Source of the DNA: Ruminococcus sp.
GTDB taxonomy: Bacteria > Bacillota > Clostridia > Oscillospirales > Ruminococcaceae
Direction: 5' to 3'
Length of the DNA: 64,000 nucleotides
Assembly (NCBI GenBank): GCA_021199375.1
Contig: JAJQIB010000002.1
Coordinates: forward strand, 1-64,000
Below, in pieces: positions 42,676 to 51,620 of this stretch; positions within the stretch are counted from its first letter, which is position 1, and every line of letters starts with the position of its first letter. Both the position numbers and the translations under genes were made by a program. A model generated the notes under the pieces. The model was not told the DNA's origin. It saw only the letters and a list, made by a program, of their open reading frames with translations, and did not search any database.

Positions 42676-44064
42676 ATGAAATTCGGGGTGATAATGCACA
42701 AATCTACACAAAATATAGGCGATGATATTCAATCATATGCGGCGGCTAGACTGCTGCCATCGGTTGATTATTTTCTCGATAGAGAGCATCTCGATGATTT
42801 TAAGACAGATAATGACGAACCTGTAGCTGTAGTTATGAGTGCATGGTATATGTGGCACAAATGGAATTGGCCGCCTAGCAAATATATTGTTCCTTTATTT
42901 GTGGGAATACATTACACGGATAACGAAATTGCAAAGCAAGACGGTTCTCCTGTAAAGACAGAGTTTTTAAGCGGCAAGGGTGCAGAATATTTAAATGTGT
43001 ATGCACCTGTTGGATGTCGAGACACTTTCACCGAGCAAGCATTACAAGCGCAGGGAATTGACAGCTATTTTTCCGGATGCATTACCCTAACACTTCCTAA
43101 AATGCCAAAGACCCCACACGAGCGTGAATACGTTTGCTGTGTTGACGTTAGTAAGGAAGCGGTTGAACGTACACGAAAGCTATTAGAAGGGACAGAAATT
43201 GAGCTTAAAGTAATAAAGCATTATAAGGATTATCGCAATAGTGATGCGACATGGGAGGAACGTGTAAAAAACGTAACCGACCTGCTAAGCATCTATCAAA
43301 ATGCTAAATGTGTTATAACCAGACGCTTACACTGTGCCTTGCCTTGCCTTGCGATGGACGTGCCTGTGCTGGTGCTAAAGGGCGAAAAAGCGGGAGCAGA
43401 TATTCGTTTTGAACCGTATTATAATTGGATGCACTGTTGTCAACGAGAGGACTACATTTCAGGAGAATATGATTACGATGTGACAAATCCGCCTGAAAAC
43501 GGCAAGGAGTATCTCCCATATAGAGAAGCCTTACTAAAAACAGTTGATGAGTTTGTCAAAAAGTATGAAAATGCTCACGGCTCTGTGGATGAGTTTAACA
43601 GATTTGACTGCAGTGATAGCGAAATGATTTTATGGCGGCATGACACCATGAAGGATTGCATGAATCGCTGGCTTTATGTCACACGCTCACATATTCAAAG
43701 AATAACAAAGCAGAATAAAACGCTTTCCGAAAAGGAGAACAGGATAAAAAGTCAAAATGCTCTACTAAAAAGCGTTCAAAAGGAAAAGGAAGCGACGGAA
43801 AATAAGCTCAAAAAAGTCAAGGAGTCTGCTGAGGGGCTAAAAAAGCAAAAGGAAGAGCAAATTGCAAGTCTCAACAAGCAGCTTGCTGACGAGCGTGAAA
43901 AGGTGCAGAGTCTTAAAAAGAGTAATTCTGATTTAAATGAAGAATTAAACCGTACACAGAACAAGCTTTCACACCTTGAAAATATAGTAAATTGCAAATC
44001 AGTGCGCTATTCTATAAAAATAAGAAACGCATTTGTACCAAAGAAAAAGAAAATCAAATACTAA
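42676..44064 (+). CDS. Polysaccharide pyruvyltransferase-like protein, copy 2
   Basis: A 462-residue close paralogue of copy 1 (shared WYMWHKWNWPPSKYIVPLF and TRRLHCALPCLAM). Its coiled coil is longer (about 340-430), rich in Lys/Glu/Gln. The C-terminal tail NCKSVRYSIKIRNAF is identical at DNA level to that of copy 3 over 68 bp. AAGGAGAA precedes the ATG. The duplicated genes may modify different positions or alternate acceptors. No signal peptide or helix is seen; the basic tail could bind the membrane face. Confidence 0.82.
   Translation: MKFGVIMHKSTQNIGDDIQSYAAARLLPSVDYFLDREHLDDFKTDNDEPVAVVMSAWYMWHKWNWPPSKYIVPLFVGIHYTDNEIAKQDGSPVKTEFLSGKGAEYLNVYAPVGCRDTFTEQALQAQGIDSYFSGCITLTLPKMPKTPHEREYVCCVDVSKEAVERTRKLLEGTEIELKVIKHYKDYRNSDATWEERVKNVTDLLSIYQNAKCVITRRLHCALPCLAMDVPVLVLKGEKAGADIRFEPYYNWMHCCQREDYISGEYDYDVTNPPENGKEYLPYREALLKTVDEFVKKYENAHGSVDEFNRFDCSDSEMILWRHDTMKDCMNRWLYVTRSHIQRITKQNKTLSEKENRIKSQNALLKSVQKEKEATENKLKKVKESAEGLKKQKEEQIASLNKQLADEREKVQSLKKSNSDLNEELNRTQNKLSHLENIVNCKSVRYSIKIRNAFVPKKKKIKY
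43964..44031 (+). repeat. 68-bp direct repeat, first copy
   Basis: Perfect match to 45619-45686. It encodes the tail SHLENIVNCKSVRYSIKIRN of copy 2. Recombination between the two would delete the copy 3 gene and leave copy 2 in frame. Confidence 0.9.
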
Positions 44065-44140
44065 AGCATCCAGGTGAAAAGTCAAAAAGCTTGACATATA
44101 GGTGTAAATAAACAATACGAAATCTAAAGGAAGAGGTAGT

Positions 44141-45719
44141 ATGGCAAAGTATCTTATCAGGGGGGGGGAAGACTCCCATTGAAAAATTTGAAATAGACAA
44201 TTATATAAATTCTAATCTGATGGGTTCAAACTCAGGTAACTATATGTATCTTTACGGTATTATTCGCACTCTTACTACAGATGAGAATGTTACTTTTGAA
44301 AGCACGAGATACAGATATGATTTTGACGATGCTGAGATAGATCGTATAAATAATGAATGTGATGGATTTATCATACCGCTTGCAGATGCATTTCGTGAAA
44401 ATTTCATGACAGAGCTAGTAGGAATTACAAGGCTTGTGAATAAATTGAAAATACCTAGCTATGTTATAGGCGTAGGCGTAAAGGCAGGAGCAGAGGAAAA
44501 GCTTGCCAATAAGAATTTTGGATTTGAAAAAGAGGTGCAGAATTTTGTAAAGGCTGTACTTAAACGTTCAAATAATATTGGCGTAAGAGGCGGAATGACT
44601 GGAGAATTTCTTGAGTATTTAGGCTTCAAGGAGGGTCAGGATTTCAAGGTGATAGGCTGTCCTTCGATGTATACTTTTGGGAATAATCTTAAAATAAGAA
44701 ATACGAAAAAGGATGCAAACAGCAATGTTGCTTATAACCTCACATACTATTCAAAGCCTGAAACGATTGATTTTATGGATGCGGCAGTAGCTCAGTTTAG
44801 GAACCCTGTTTTTGTGCCGCAGATGCTTGCGGAGCTTAAGACTCTTTACTGGGGAATTGACTATAAAAAGACTTTTGAAAACAATCCCAAACAGAATTAC
44901 CCATGCAATATAGATAGTCCAGTTTATGCTCAGGACAGAGTACGCTTTTTTGTAAATGTAAATGAATGGGTTGATTTTATGAAAACCCGCGATTTGGTTT
45001 TTGGTACCAGATTACACGGGAATATTCCCGCAGTAATTGCAGGAACACCATCTATTTTGATAACTAAGGATATAAGGATGCGTGAATTAGCAAGATTTCA
45101 TGGTCTTACATGGATTGACGAGTCGGAGCTTTATAAATTTAATGACATTTGGGAGCTTATTGATAACGTGGATTTTCATAGTCCTGAAATAAAGCATCAG
45201 AATAATTTTGAAAATTATCTTAGTTTTCTGCATTCAAATGAATTAAAGACTATATATGATGATAACAGAGATCGTATAGATGCTCCACTAGATGATATGA
45301 TCAAGGGCATAAATAACGAGTTTAAATCAGCCGCACTTTGTTCAAAAGGCGAAATTACAGATCGCATGAACAATTCTATAATATTTGTAAAAGAACAGCG
45401 TGAAAAGTTAAAAAAAGAAAACAAGAAGTTAAAAAAGAAAATAGATGATGGAAAGCGGACGGCTGAGAATGCAAAAAAAGCTAATAAAAAACTCCAAAAG
45501 GAGCTTGAATCAAAGCTTTTAAATGAGAAAAAAAGGTCAGCGGAGCTTGAAAAAAATGCTAACATGCTGCAGCTTCAGCTTGAAGACGCAGACAGAGAGC
45601 TTTGCGAGAAAAGCGAACAGCTTTCACACCTTGAAAATATAGTAAATTGCAAATCAGTGCGCTATTCTATAAAAATAAGAAACGCAATTGTAGGAAAAAA
45701 CAAAAAAATCCAACTATAA
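44141..45719 (+). CDS. Polysaccharide pyruvyltransferase-like protein, copy 3; off-frame at a G9 tract
   Basis: The ATG at 44141 has AAGGAAGAGG before it, but the frame MAKYLIRGG ends at TGA 14 codons on. Nine Gs at 44160-44168 cause this: with eight, the frame reads MAKYLIRGGKTPIEKFEID and joins the long frame (visible from 44220 to 45719), about 525 residues. That frame has VIGVGVKAGAEEK, VRGGMTGEFL, VIGCPSMYTFG and VFGTRLHGNIPAVIAG, all of the pyruvyltransferase fold, then a coiled coil and the shared basic tail. It is more diverged than copies 1 and 2. The layout fits on/off switching by slipped-strand mutation, seen here in the off state. Sequencing error in the homopolymer is the alternative. 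Confidence 0.85.
45619..45686 (+). repeat. 68-bp direct repeat, second copy
   Basis: Perfect match to 43964-44031, in the same frame and coding for the same tail at the end of copy 3. Confidence 0.9.
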
Positions 45720-45733
45720 AGAGGTTACAGTAT

Positions 45734-46438
45734 ATGATATACGGAGCAATGCTTGCGGGCGGAAGTGGAACTAGAGTAAAATCAGCTGACAAGCCCAAGC
45801 AGTTTATCGAAATTGGCGGAGTGCCGATAATTATTCACACGCTAAAGAATATGTTAAAGGTAGAGCGCTTTGACGAAATCTATATTGCTTCACGTGAGGA
45901 TTATATCGATTATCTCACCGAACAGGTGGAAAGGAATGTATCCTGCCCTGAAAAGGTGAGGATAATCCCCGGTGGAAAGGAGCGTATGGACTCTATCCAC
46001 AACGTTACAGCGGCAATTGAAGGGGAGCATGGAATAGGCGATACGGACGTAATTGTAATTCACGATGCAGTAAGACCCTTCGTTACAGAAAAGATTTTAA
46101 ACGACTCGATAGACGCTGCGGCAAGGTATGGAGCATGTGTCTGCGGATTACCCTGTGCGGATACCATTTTGCATTCAAGGAAGGGCGATGTGGTTGACGA
46201 TATTCCTGCAAGAAGCGAGCTTTACAGCGGACAAGCTCCTGACAGCTTTAATCTAAAGAGATTTATCGAGATGGAGGATAATCTTTCGGATGAGCAAAAG
46301 GAGAAAATTACCGGAACGTCACAGATTTGCACGATGAATAATCAGCCTATCTATATAATAGAGGGCGATGCGATAAACTTTAAGATAACCACTGACAGCG
46401 ACCTGCTAATGGTGAAAACGCTGATGGGTGAGAAGTGA
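45734..46438 (+). CDS. IspD/TarI-type cytidylyltransferase
   Basis: A 234-residue nucleotidyltransferase. Motifs: MLAGGSGTRVKSADKPKQF (CTP-binding loop), IPGGKERMDSI, and VIHDAVRPFV near 112. In this setting it probably makes a CDP-alditol, as TarI makes CDP-ribitol, not the isoprenoid intermediate. GAGGTTACAG precedes the ATG at 45734; the frame is open further upstream only across the end of copy 3. It lies 16 bp before the reductase gene. Confidence 0.88.
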   Translation: MIYGAMLAGGSGTRVKSADKPKQFIEIGGVPIIIHTLKNMLKVERFDEIYIASREDYIDYLTEQVERNVSCPEKVRIIPGGKERMDSIHNVTAAIEGEHGIGDTDVIVIHDAVRPFVTEKILNDSIDAAARYGACVCGLPCADTILHSRKGDVVDDIPARSELYSGQAPDSFNLKRFIEMEDNLSDEQKEKITGTSQICTMNNQPIYIIEGDAINFKITTDSDLLMVKTLMGEK

Positions 46439-46454
46439 AAAGAGGAGACCAGCT

Positions 46455-47525
46455 ATGAAAAGTCTTATAGAGATTCCTGAAAATATGATGGCACTTGTGC
46501 TTCATGGAGTGGGAGATTTGAGATATGAGCAGGTGGAGGTGCCGGAGCTTAAGGATGGTACAGTGCTGCTTAAGATTAGGGCTTGTGGAATATGCTCAAG
46601 CGATATGCCAAGAATTTTTGTCAATGGCACCTATCATTTTCCTACCATTCCCGGACACGAGTTTTCGGGTGAGATTGTAGCAGTGGGTGATGGTGTTGAC
46701 GAGAGCTTGCTTGGCAAAAGAAGCTGCGTTTTCCCGATGCTCCCTTGCAGAAGCTGCAGAGCGTGTGAGATGGAGGAATGGGCGCAGTGTTCAGGCTACA
46801 GCTATTTCGGATCACGCTGCGATGGAGCCTTTGCACAGTATCTTGTTGTACCGACATGGAATCTAGTGCCTTTTTCGGATGATTTGTCTTTTGAGGAAGC
46901 GGCACTTTGTGAGCCAGCAGCGGTATCTCTTCATGCGGTTAATATTGCCGCACTTAAAGAGGGAATGAATGTTGCAATTATTGGTACGGGCACAATTGCA
47001 TTTTTAATCGGCTCATTTGCTAAAAGCAAAATTGGAGATGGCAAGGTTATAATCTGCGGCAGAAGCGGCAACAAGCTTGACTATGCTAAAAATTTAGGCT
47101 TTGATATAGTCAACACGAGTGAAGAGGAGCCTCAAGAGGGCATAAAGCGCATTACGGGAAGTGATGGTGCAGATGTCGTATTTGAAGCGGTTGGATCAAA
47201 TGCTGCTATTACAAATGCAATAAAGTCAGCGGCAGCACTTGGAAAGGTAGTGCTTGTGGGAAATCCCGAGGAAGACCTACATTTGGAAAAGAATGTATAT
47301 TGGTCGATTTTACGCCGTCAGATAACAATTGCAGGTTCGTGGAATTCAAACTACAATTCAAGAATAAACGACTGGGCGGATGCTCTTAAAATATTTGAAA
47401 GCGGCAAGCTTAATTTAAGGGGACTTATAACCCACACCTTTGAGCTTAAGGATTACGAAAAAGCGTTTGCAGCAATAAAGGATCCGAGCGAGTTTACTCT
47501 TAAGGTAATGTTTTCGATAAATTGA
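46455..47525 (+). CDS. Zinc-dependent MDR dehydrogenase, GatD-like
   Basis: A 356-residue medium-chain reductase. Zinc-site motifs: RACGICSSDMP, GHEFSGEIVAVG and the structural-zinc Cys cluster MLPCRSCRACEMEEWAQC (four Cys). The NAD(P) motif is IGTGTIAFLIG near 178. Relatives act on galactitol-1-phosphate, sorbitol or similar. Next to a TarI-like gene it probably reduces a ketose phosphate to an alditol phosphate, the step TarJ performs in ribitol teichoic acid. AGAGGAGA lies before the ATG at 46455. Confidence 0.87.
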   Translation: MKSLIEIPENMMALVLHGVGDLRYEQVEVPELKDGTVLLKIRACGICSSDMPRIFVNGTYHFPTIPGHEFSGEIVAVGDGVDESLLGKRSCVFPMLPCRSCRACEMEEWAQCSGYSYFGSRCDGAFAQYLVVPTWNLVPFSDDLSFEEAALCEPAAVSLHAVNIAALKEGMNVAIIGTGTIAFLIGSFAKSKIGDGKVIICGRSGNKLDYAKNLGFDIVNTSEEEPQEGIKRITGSDGADVVFEAVGSNAAITNAIKSAAALGKVVLVGNPEEDLHLEKNVYWSILRRQITIAGSWNSNYNSRINDWADALKIFESGKLNLRGLITHTFELKDYEKAFAAIKDPSEFTLKVMFSIN

Positions 47526-47533
47526 CGATTTAA

Positions 47534-49441
47534 ATGGATGGGAGAAGCTTAGAAAGGATAATAGCGAAAAGTATTATGGATAATATAGATTTGTTGGAAG
47601 AGCAAAAATTAGAAGAAATAGAAACCAGAAGACGAGCAATCGAAAAAAGAGCCGCTAAGGGAAAAACCTATGGCTTGATTGACAATATAGAGTTTAACAG
47701 AGTTATCTATACTGTTTCTGGCAAAATTGTAAATGCCGATCCTTCTGTAACGTATGGCGCGAGGTTTGTAACCGAAAGAAGAAGAGGTACATTTTATCCC
47801 GCACATTTTGATATGGATGGAAATAGGTTTACACTTTCAATGAATCTAATGTGCTCAAGGTTTGAAGCACCGATTTCCTCAGGAAATTATTATCTTGTGA
47901 TTTTCGAGAAGTATAAGAATCATAGAGCCGAGCAAGACTTTGAATTTACAGACACAGATGAGCTTGTAAAGCGAAATGATATAGTCTACAGAATCTCTTA
48001 CGACGAAGAGGGTAACGTGTTAGAGAAAACAAGACTTACAAAGGAGTATCCATGCTATATAGATCCTGAGTACGACGGAATGTGCACTGATGAAAAGGAC
48101 AACCCTTGGAATTTCAAGTTTAGACGCAGTGACAGCAATCTTTTTTATGCAATTTCAAAAACCGAAATAGATACGGGTGAATATTCGCTTAATGTAACAT
48201 ACAAGGCTCCCGGAAAACCTGTTTATTTTTTTGGCAGACAAAAAAAATATTGGAAAAACAAAATCAAAAACTTCAAAAAGGATAAGAATGCCTTAGAGCT
48301 TTGGGGCTTTACGCATTCCTTCAAGCTTTTTACAAAGCTTGCAAAGCAAAACGGAAATATCATTCTGTTTGCGTCAGGTTCTCGTGCTGAAATTGGCGGA
48401 AACGAGGAGTTTATTTACAATCGTATGATAGAGCGTGGTCTTGATAAGAGGTATAAATTCCGTTTCGATTTTAAAGAGAGTATAACAGTAAACAGGCCAT
48501 GGTGGCAAATGCTAAAATTCGCCTACTATCTTGCGACCTCTGATGTTATTTTAATCGATGACTATTACCCTGAAATTTATAAGGTGGATTACCCTGAGCA
48601 TACGAAGATTTTGCAGGTATGGCATGCTTGTGGGGCATTTAAATCGCTTGGATTTGAGCGTCTGGGAAAGCCAGGTGCACCGCCTTTTAATACGAGGGTA
48701 CACAAGTGCTACACTCATGTGCCGGTAAGCTCTTATCATTCAGCCAAGCATCATGCTGAAGGATTTGCAATTGACGAAAGCAAATTTTATCCGGTAGGAA
48801 TTCCGAGGACGGATGTTTTCTTTGATGAAGAGTATAAGCTTCAAACCAGAGAGCGTATGCTAGACGAGTTTGAGCCGTGCAAAACAGCTAACAAGATTTA
48901 CCTTTACGCTCCAACCTTTAGAGGAAACAATGCAAAAAATGCATATTTTCCATTTGATAAGTTTGACCTTGATGTATGGGGAGAGTTTTTAGAGAAGCAT
49001 AATTCTGTGCTTATTATAAAGCTGCATCCGTTTGTAAAACAGCGTGTCGAGATTCCTCCTCAATACAGCGACAGAATTATAGATGCGAGCGATTACCGAG
49101 AGGTAAACGATATTCTATTTATAATAGATGTTCTCATCACTGATTATTCGTCCATTATCTATGAGACCTCGCTGTTAAAAAAGCCTATGCTTTTCTTTGC
49201 GTTTGACCGTAAGCAATATGAAAAGACGAGAGATTTTTATGAGCCTTATGAAGATCTTGTTCCCGGTAAGATAGTTACAGACTTTGACGAGCTTATGGAA
49301 GCATTGGAAAATGAGGATTACGAATTTCACAAGATGGATGCTTTTATCGAGAAAAATTTCACCTATACTGATGGCAAGGCTACGGATAGAGTTATAGACC
49401 AGCTTATTATGGGTATAGAGCCTGATAAGGATAAGCAATAA
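47534..49441 (+). CDS. TagF-like CDP-alditol phosphotransferase with N-terminal extension
   Basis: A 635-residue protein. The N-terminal 250 residues form a separate beta-rich domain of the kind seen in long TagF/TarL proteins. The catalytic part (about 270-620) has QVWHACGAFKSLGFERLG near 361, LYAPTFRGNN, IKLHPF and ITDYSSIIYETSLLKKPM near 538. It likely polymerises or primes the alditol-phosphate chain from CDP-alditol. The start is not certain: no good ribosome site fits 47534, and a later ATG at 47576 is possible. Confidence 0.88.
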   Translation: MDGRSLERIIAKSIMDNIDLLEEQKLEEIETRRRAIEKRAAKGKTYGLIDNIEFNRVIYTVSGKIVNADPSVTYGARFVTERRRGTFYPAHFDMDGNRFTLSMNLMCSRFEAPISSGNYYLVIFEKYKNHRAEQDFEFTDTDELVKRNDIVYRISYDEEGNVLEKTRLTKEYPCYIDPEYDGMCTDEKDNPWNFKFRRSDSNLFYAISKTEIDTGEYSLNVTYKAPGKPVYFFGRQKKYWKNKIKNFKKDKNALELWGFTHSFKLFTKLAKQNGNIILFASGSRAEIGGNEEFIYNRMIERGLDKRYKFRFDFKESITVNRPWWQMLKFAYYLATSDVILIDDYYPEIYKVDYPEHTKILQVWHACGAFKSLGFERLGKPGAPPFNTRVHKCYTHVPVSSYHSAKHHAEGFAIDESKFYPVGIPRTDVFFDEEYKLQTRERMLDEFEPCKTANKIYLYAPTFRGNNAKNAYFPFDKFDLDVWGEFLEKHNSVLIIKLHPFVKQRVEIPPQYSDRIIDASDYREVNDILFIIDVLITDYSSIIYETSLLKKPMLFFAFDRKQYEKTRDFYEPYEDLVPGKIVTDFDELMEALENEDYEFHKMDAFIEKNFTYTDGKATDRVIDQLIMGIEPDKDKQ

Positions 49442-49462
49442 AAAGAAAGGACGGTCAAAAAA

Positions 49463-50146
49463 ATGCAGAATAGAGATAAAGGGCAGATATCGGTTTCTAT
49501 GATGTGTGTACGGATAGATCTTACCATGGATTATCTGAAAGCATTTGAAAGAAATAATGTTGAGCTGCTTCATATAGATGTTATGGATGGTGCTTTTGTA
49601 CCTAATATTACAATCGGAGTTGATTATGTAAAGCAGCTGCGTGAGATAAGCAAGCAGCCATTTGATTTTCATTTTATGGTTGAAGAGCCTGAGGAGAAGA
49701 TGAAGTGGTTTGACATTCGTGAGGGCGATTGGGTTTCGGTTCATTGGGAGTCTACTAAGCATATCGACAAGTGTATGCAATATATAAAGAGCAAGGGCGC
49801 ACATGCGTCTATTGCATTAAATCCAGGCACTCCGATTAGCGTTCTGGAGGAGATGTACGGTTATCTTGATGGTGTGCTGCTATTGAGCGTAAATCCAGGA
49901 TTTGCCGGACAAAAGCTTATTCCTTCGGTGATTGATAAGGTAAGAAGAATGTCGGCTCATCTTAAGGAAATCGGCAGAGAGGATATTACCATAATTGCTG
50001 ATGGAAATATGTCTAATGAAAATGCTAAGCTTATGTATGATGCAGGAGCAAGAATTTTTGTGGCGGGAACCTCAAGTATCGTTAAGGATACCATTGACGG
50101 CGTAGACGAGAGAATTGCGGCGAAGAGAAAGAGCATTGGATTTTAA
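49463..50146 (+). CDS. Ribulose-phosphate 3-epimerase family protein
   Basis: A 227-residue TIM barrel: LLHIDVMDGAFVPNI (metal/catalytic Asp and His), DFHFMVEEPE, LNPGTPISVL, LLSVNPGFAGQKL and IIADGNMSN. Canonical Rpe has DGG near the end where this has DGN, so it may act on another ketose phosphate. Last gene of the wall-polymer locus, it could supply the ketose phosphate that the reductase and cytidylyltransferase turn into a CDP-alditol. GGACGG precedes the ATG. Confidence 0.87.
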   Translation: MQNRDKGQISVSMMCVRIDLTMDYLKAFERNNVELLHIDVMDGAFVPNITIGVDYVKQLREISKQPFDFHFMVEEPEEKMKWFDIREGDWVSVHWESTKHIDKCMQYIKSKGAHASIALNPGTPISVLEEMYGYLDGVLLLSVNPGFAGQKLIPSVIDKVRRMSAHLKEIGREDITIIADGNMSNENAKLMYDAGARIFVAGTSSIVKDTIDGVDERIAAKRKSIGF

Positions 50147-50165
50147 TTTGATAATGAAATAACAA

Positions 50166-50203
50166 TAAAGAGCGTATGACCCTTGTGCCATACGCTCATT
50201 TTA
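50166..50203. terminator. Bidirectional terminator closing the wall-polymer locus
   Basis: Perfect 9-bp stem GAGCGTATG/CATACGCTC (50170-50178 with 50189-50197), loop ACCCTTGTGC, T-rich to the right and A-rich to the left. Confidence 0.8.
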
Positions 50204-50218
50204 TGTGTAAGCTTCAGT

Positions 50219-51250
50219 TTATTTGTTTTTTGATGGGGTTATTCCTCTAAATGATGATTTCCAGGTTTCAAGACGCTCCTGTTCACCTGCTGCATCAACA
50301 GGACCAAAGCCCAAATGACTTTGGAATTCGCCTTTTCCGGAAACGGAAAGGGTAATAGATGTAAATGGCTTTTGCTTTTCATTGACAAAGATTTGACGAA
50401 TAGCCATGATGAGCTTTACAACCTCAATGCGGTTTTTAGCTGCCTCTTCCTTATCCATGTTATAGCGCTCAAAAATCTCATCCTCATCGATAATCTCACC
50501 GTCATTGGTGACAAGTCGAGTGTAGTAGAATATACCGTTCTCGCCGTTTTCTGCATAGAAGTAGCCTACACGGAAATCTGTATCAGGCAGATAGCTGAAA
50601 AACTCCGTTCCTAGTGAACGGTAAATCTCCTCGGTTTGCTTTTGAATCTGAGCCATTTTTTCCTTTTCTATTTTAGGTGGCATATAGCGGGGATTCGCCA
50701 TCTCGACCTTTTTACGGAACTTGCCGTAGCGTATATCCTCTTCGCCTTCAACAAGATCCTCGGACGTGATGTCAATTCTGAGCTGTCCGTTGCCCATTAT
50801 TGTCAAGAAAATAGCATTGCAGTTTTTCTCTGTATAGTCTATGGCAGCACGGCGCATTTTAAAGAATGCCTGTTCAAGCTTTTCCTCACGTGATACCATA
50901 TCGGGCAGGCTGATTTTGCAAAGCGCTGGGATTTCCTGCTTTTCGATAAGTCTTCCGTTGCCGGCGTAGCAGCAAAAGTCGTCAATATAGCCATCCTCCT
51001 GGAGCTCGCCGTAGTAAAATCCGATGTACATATGTTGAGGGAACATAAATCTTACGCGCTTGCCAAGCTCGGCGCAGGCGTTTTTAAAGATCTCTTCTGT
51101 TGTAGGCTCAGGAGCTGATTGTGCAGCCTCGCTGTCATTTTCTTCTGAGGCACTCTCGGTTACCTCGTCCTCTTGTTCTAAAACCGCTTCCTGCTGTTTA
51201 GAATCCTCCTGTACTGCCTTTGCTTTTTTGTTTTTGCCAAATAAAGCCAT
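50219..51250 (-). CDS. Two-domain acidic protein, possibly YezG/DUF600-like
   Basis: A 343-residue cytosolic protein. After a basic start (ALFGKNKKAKA) and an acidic linker come two similar domains: about 55-180 (YIGFYYGELQEDGYIDDFC) and about 215-343 (RVGYFYAENGENGIFYYTR). The last part (ITLSVSGKGEFQSHLGFG to LETWKSSFRG) resembles the end of YezG/DUF600 proteins, a fold used by immunity proteins of some toxins. No toxin gene is seen nearby. GAAAGGAAAAG precedes the ATG at 51250; the longer frame to 51304 runs into the upstream gene. Confidence 0.65.
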   Translation of the reverse strand: MALFGKNKKAKAVQEDSKQQEAVLEQEDEVTESASEENDSEAAQSAPEPTTEEIFKNACAELGKRVRFMFPQHMYIGFYYGELQEDGYIDDFCCYAGNGRLIEKQEIPALCKISLPDMVSREEKLEQAFFKMRRAAIDYTEKNCNAIFLTIMGNGQLRIDITSEDLVEGEEDIRYGKFRKKVEMANPRYMPPKIEKEKMAQIQKQTEEIYRSLGTEFFSYLPDTDFRVGYFYAENGENGIFYYTRLVTNDGEIIDEDEIFERYNMDKEEAAKNRIEVVKLIMAIRQIFVNEKQKPFTSITLSVSGKGEFQSHLGFGPVDAAGEQERLETWKSSFRGITPSKNK

Positions 51251-51269
51251 GTTACTTTTCCTTTCGATT

Positions 51270-51446
51270 TTAGTTTTGTTTTCTGACCACCGAATATTCA
51301 TCACCGTTTCGGTAGTATGGGCAACTGCCCCTGGGATTACTTATTATGCGCATATAGTCGTCCTCGTCGAGATTTATAGAGCAATAGTATTCCTCATACT
51401 CCTCGTCGTAGGTTAAATAAGCACAGCTGTCACATTGATTGCTCAT
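51270..51446 (-). CDS. Small Cys-rich protein, DUF6472-like
   Basis: A 58-residue protein with four Cys in a pattern typical of small clostridial proteins: CDSCAYL at the start, YYCSINLDEDDYMR in the middle and CPYYRNGDEY before the end. It may bind zinc. It begins 9 bp after the small membrane protein and ends 19 bp before the YezG-like start, so it is part of the same minus-strand operon. The ribosome site is weak. Confidence 0.7.
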   Translation of the reverse strand: MSNQCDSCAYLTYDEEYEEYYCSINLDEDDYMRIISNPRGSCPYYRNGDEYSVVRKQN

Positions 51447-51455
51447 GGTGTTGAC

Positions 51456-51602
51456 CTAGCCTTCAATTTCGGTTTCGCCAATGGCGTAGTATTTATTCCT
51501 TTTTGCACAAGCAATGTATGCAATAGCTGCCACAACGGCGGTTATGCCTGCAAAAATGCTGATTGTGACTAATGCTTTTTGAAGAAGTGTATTCCTTTTC
51601 AT
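51456..51602 (-). CDS. 48-residue single-pass membrane protein
   Basis: A small protein with one membrane helix (about residues 12-33, ALVTISIFAGITAVVAAI...) and a short cytoplasmic tail ending EIEG. TAAGGAGC lies eight bases before the ATG. It precedes the DUF6472-like gene by 9 bp. Function unknown. Confidence 0.6.
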   Translation of the reverse strand: MKRNTLLQKALVTISIFAGITAVVAAIAYIACAKRNKYYAIGETEIEG

Positions 51603-51620
51603 AGCACTGCTCCTTAGCGT

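Noticed and set aside
49175..49804. 209-codon minus-strand frame across the TagF/epimerase junction
   Set aside because: It is antisense to two well-supported genes and has biased, non-protein-like composition.
50219..51250. Toxin-immunity pair reading of the YezG-like gene
   Set aside because: No polymorphic toxin or secretion-signal gene is adjacent; the family likeness alone does not support it.
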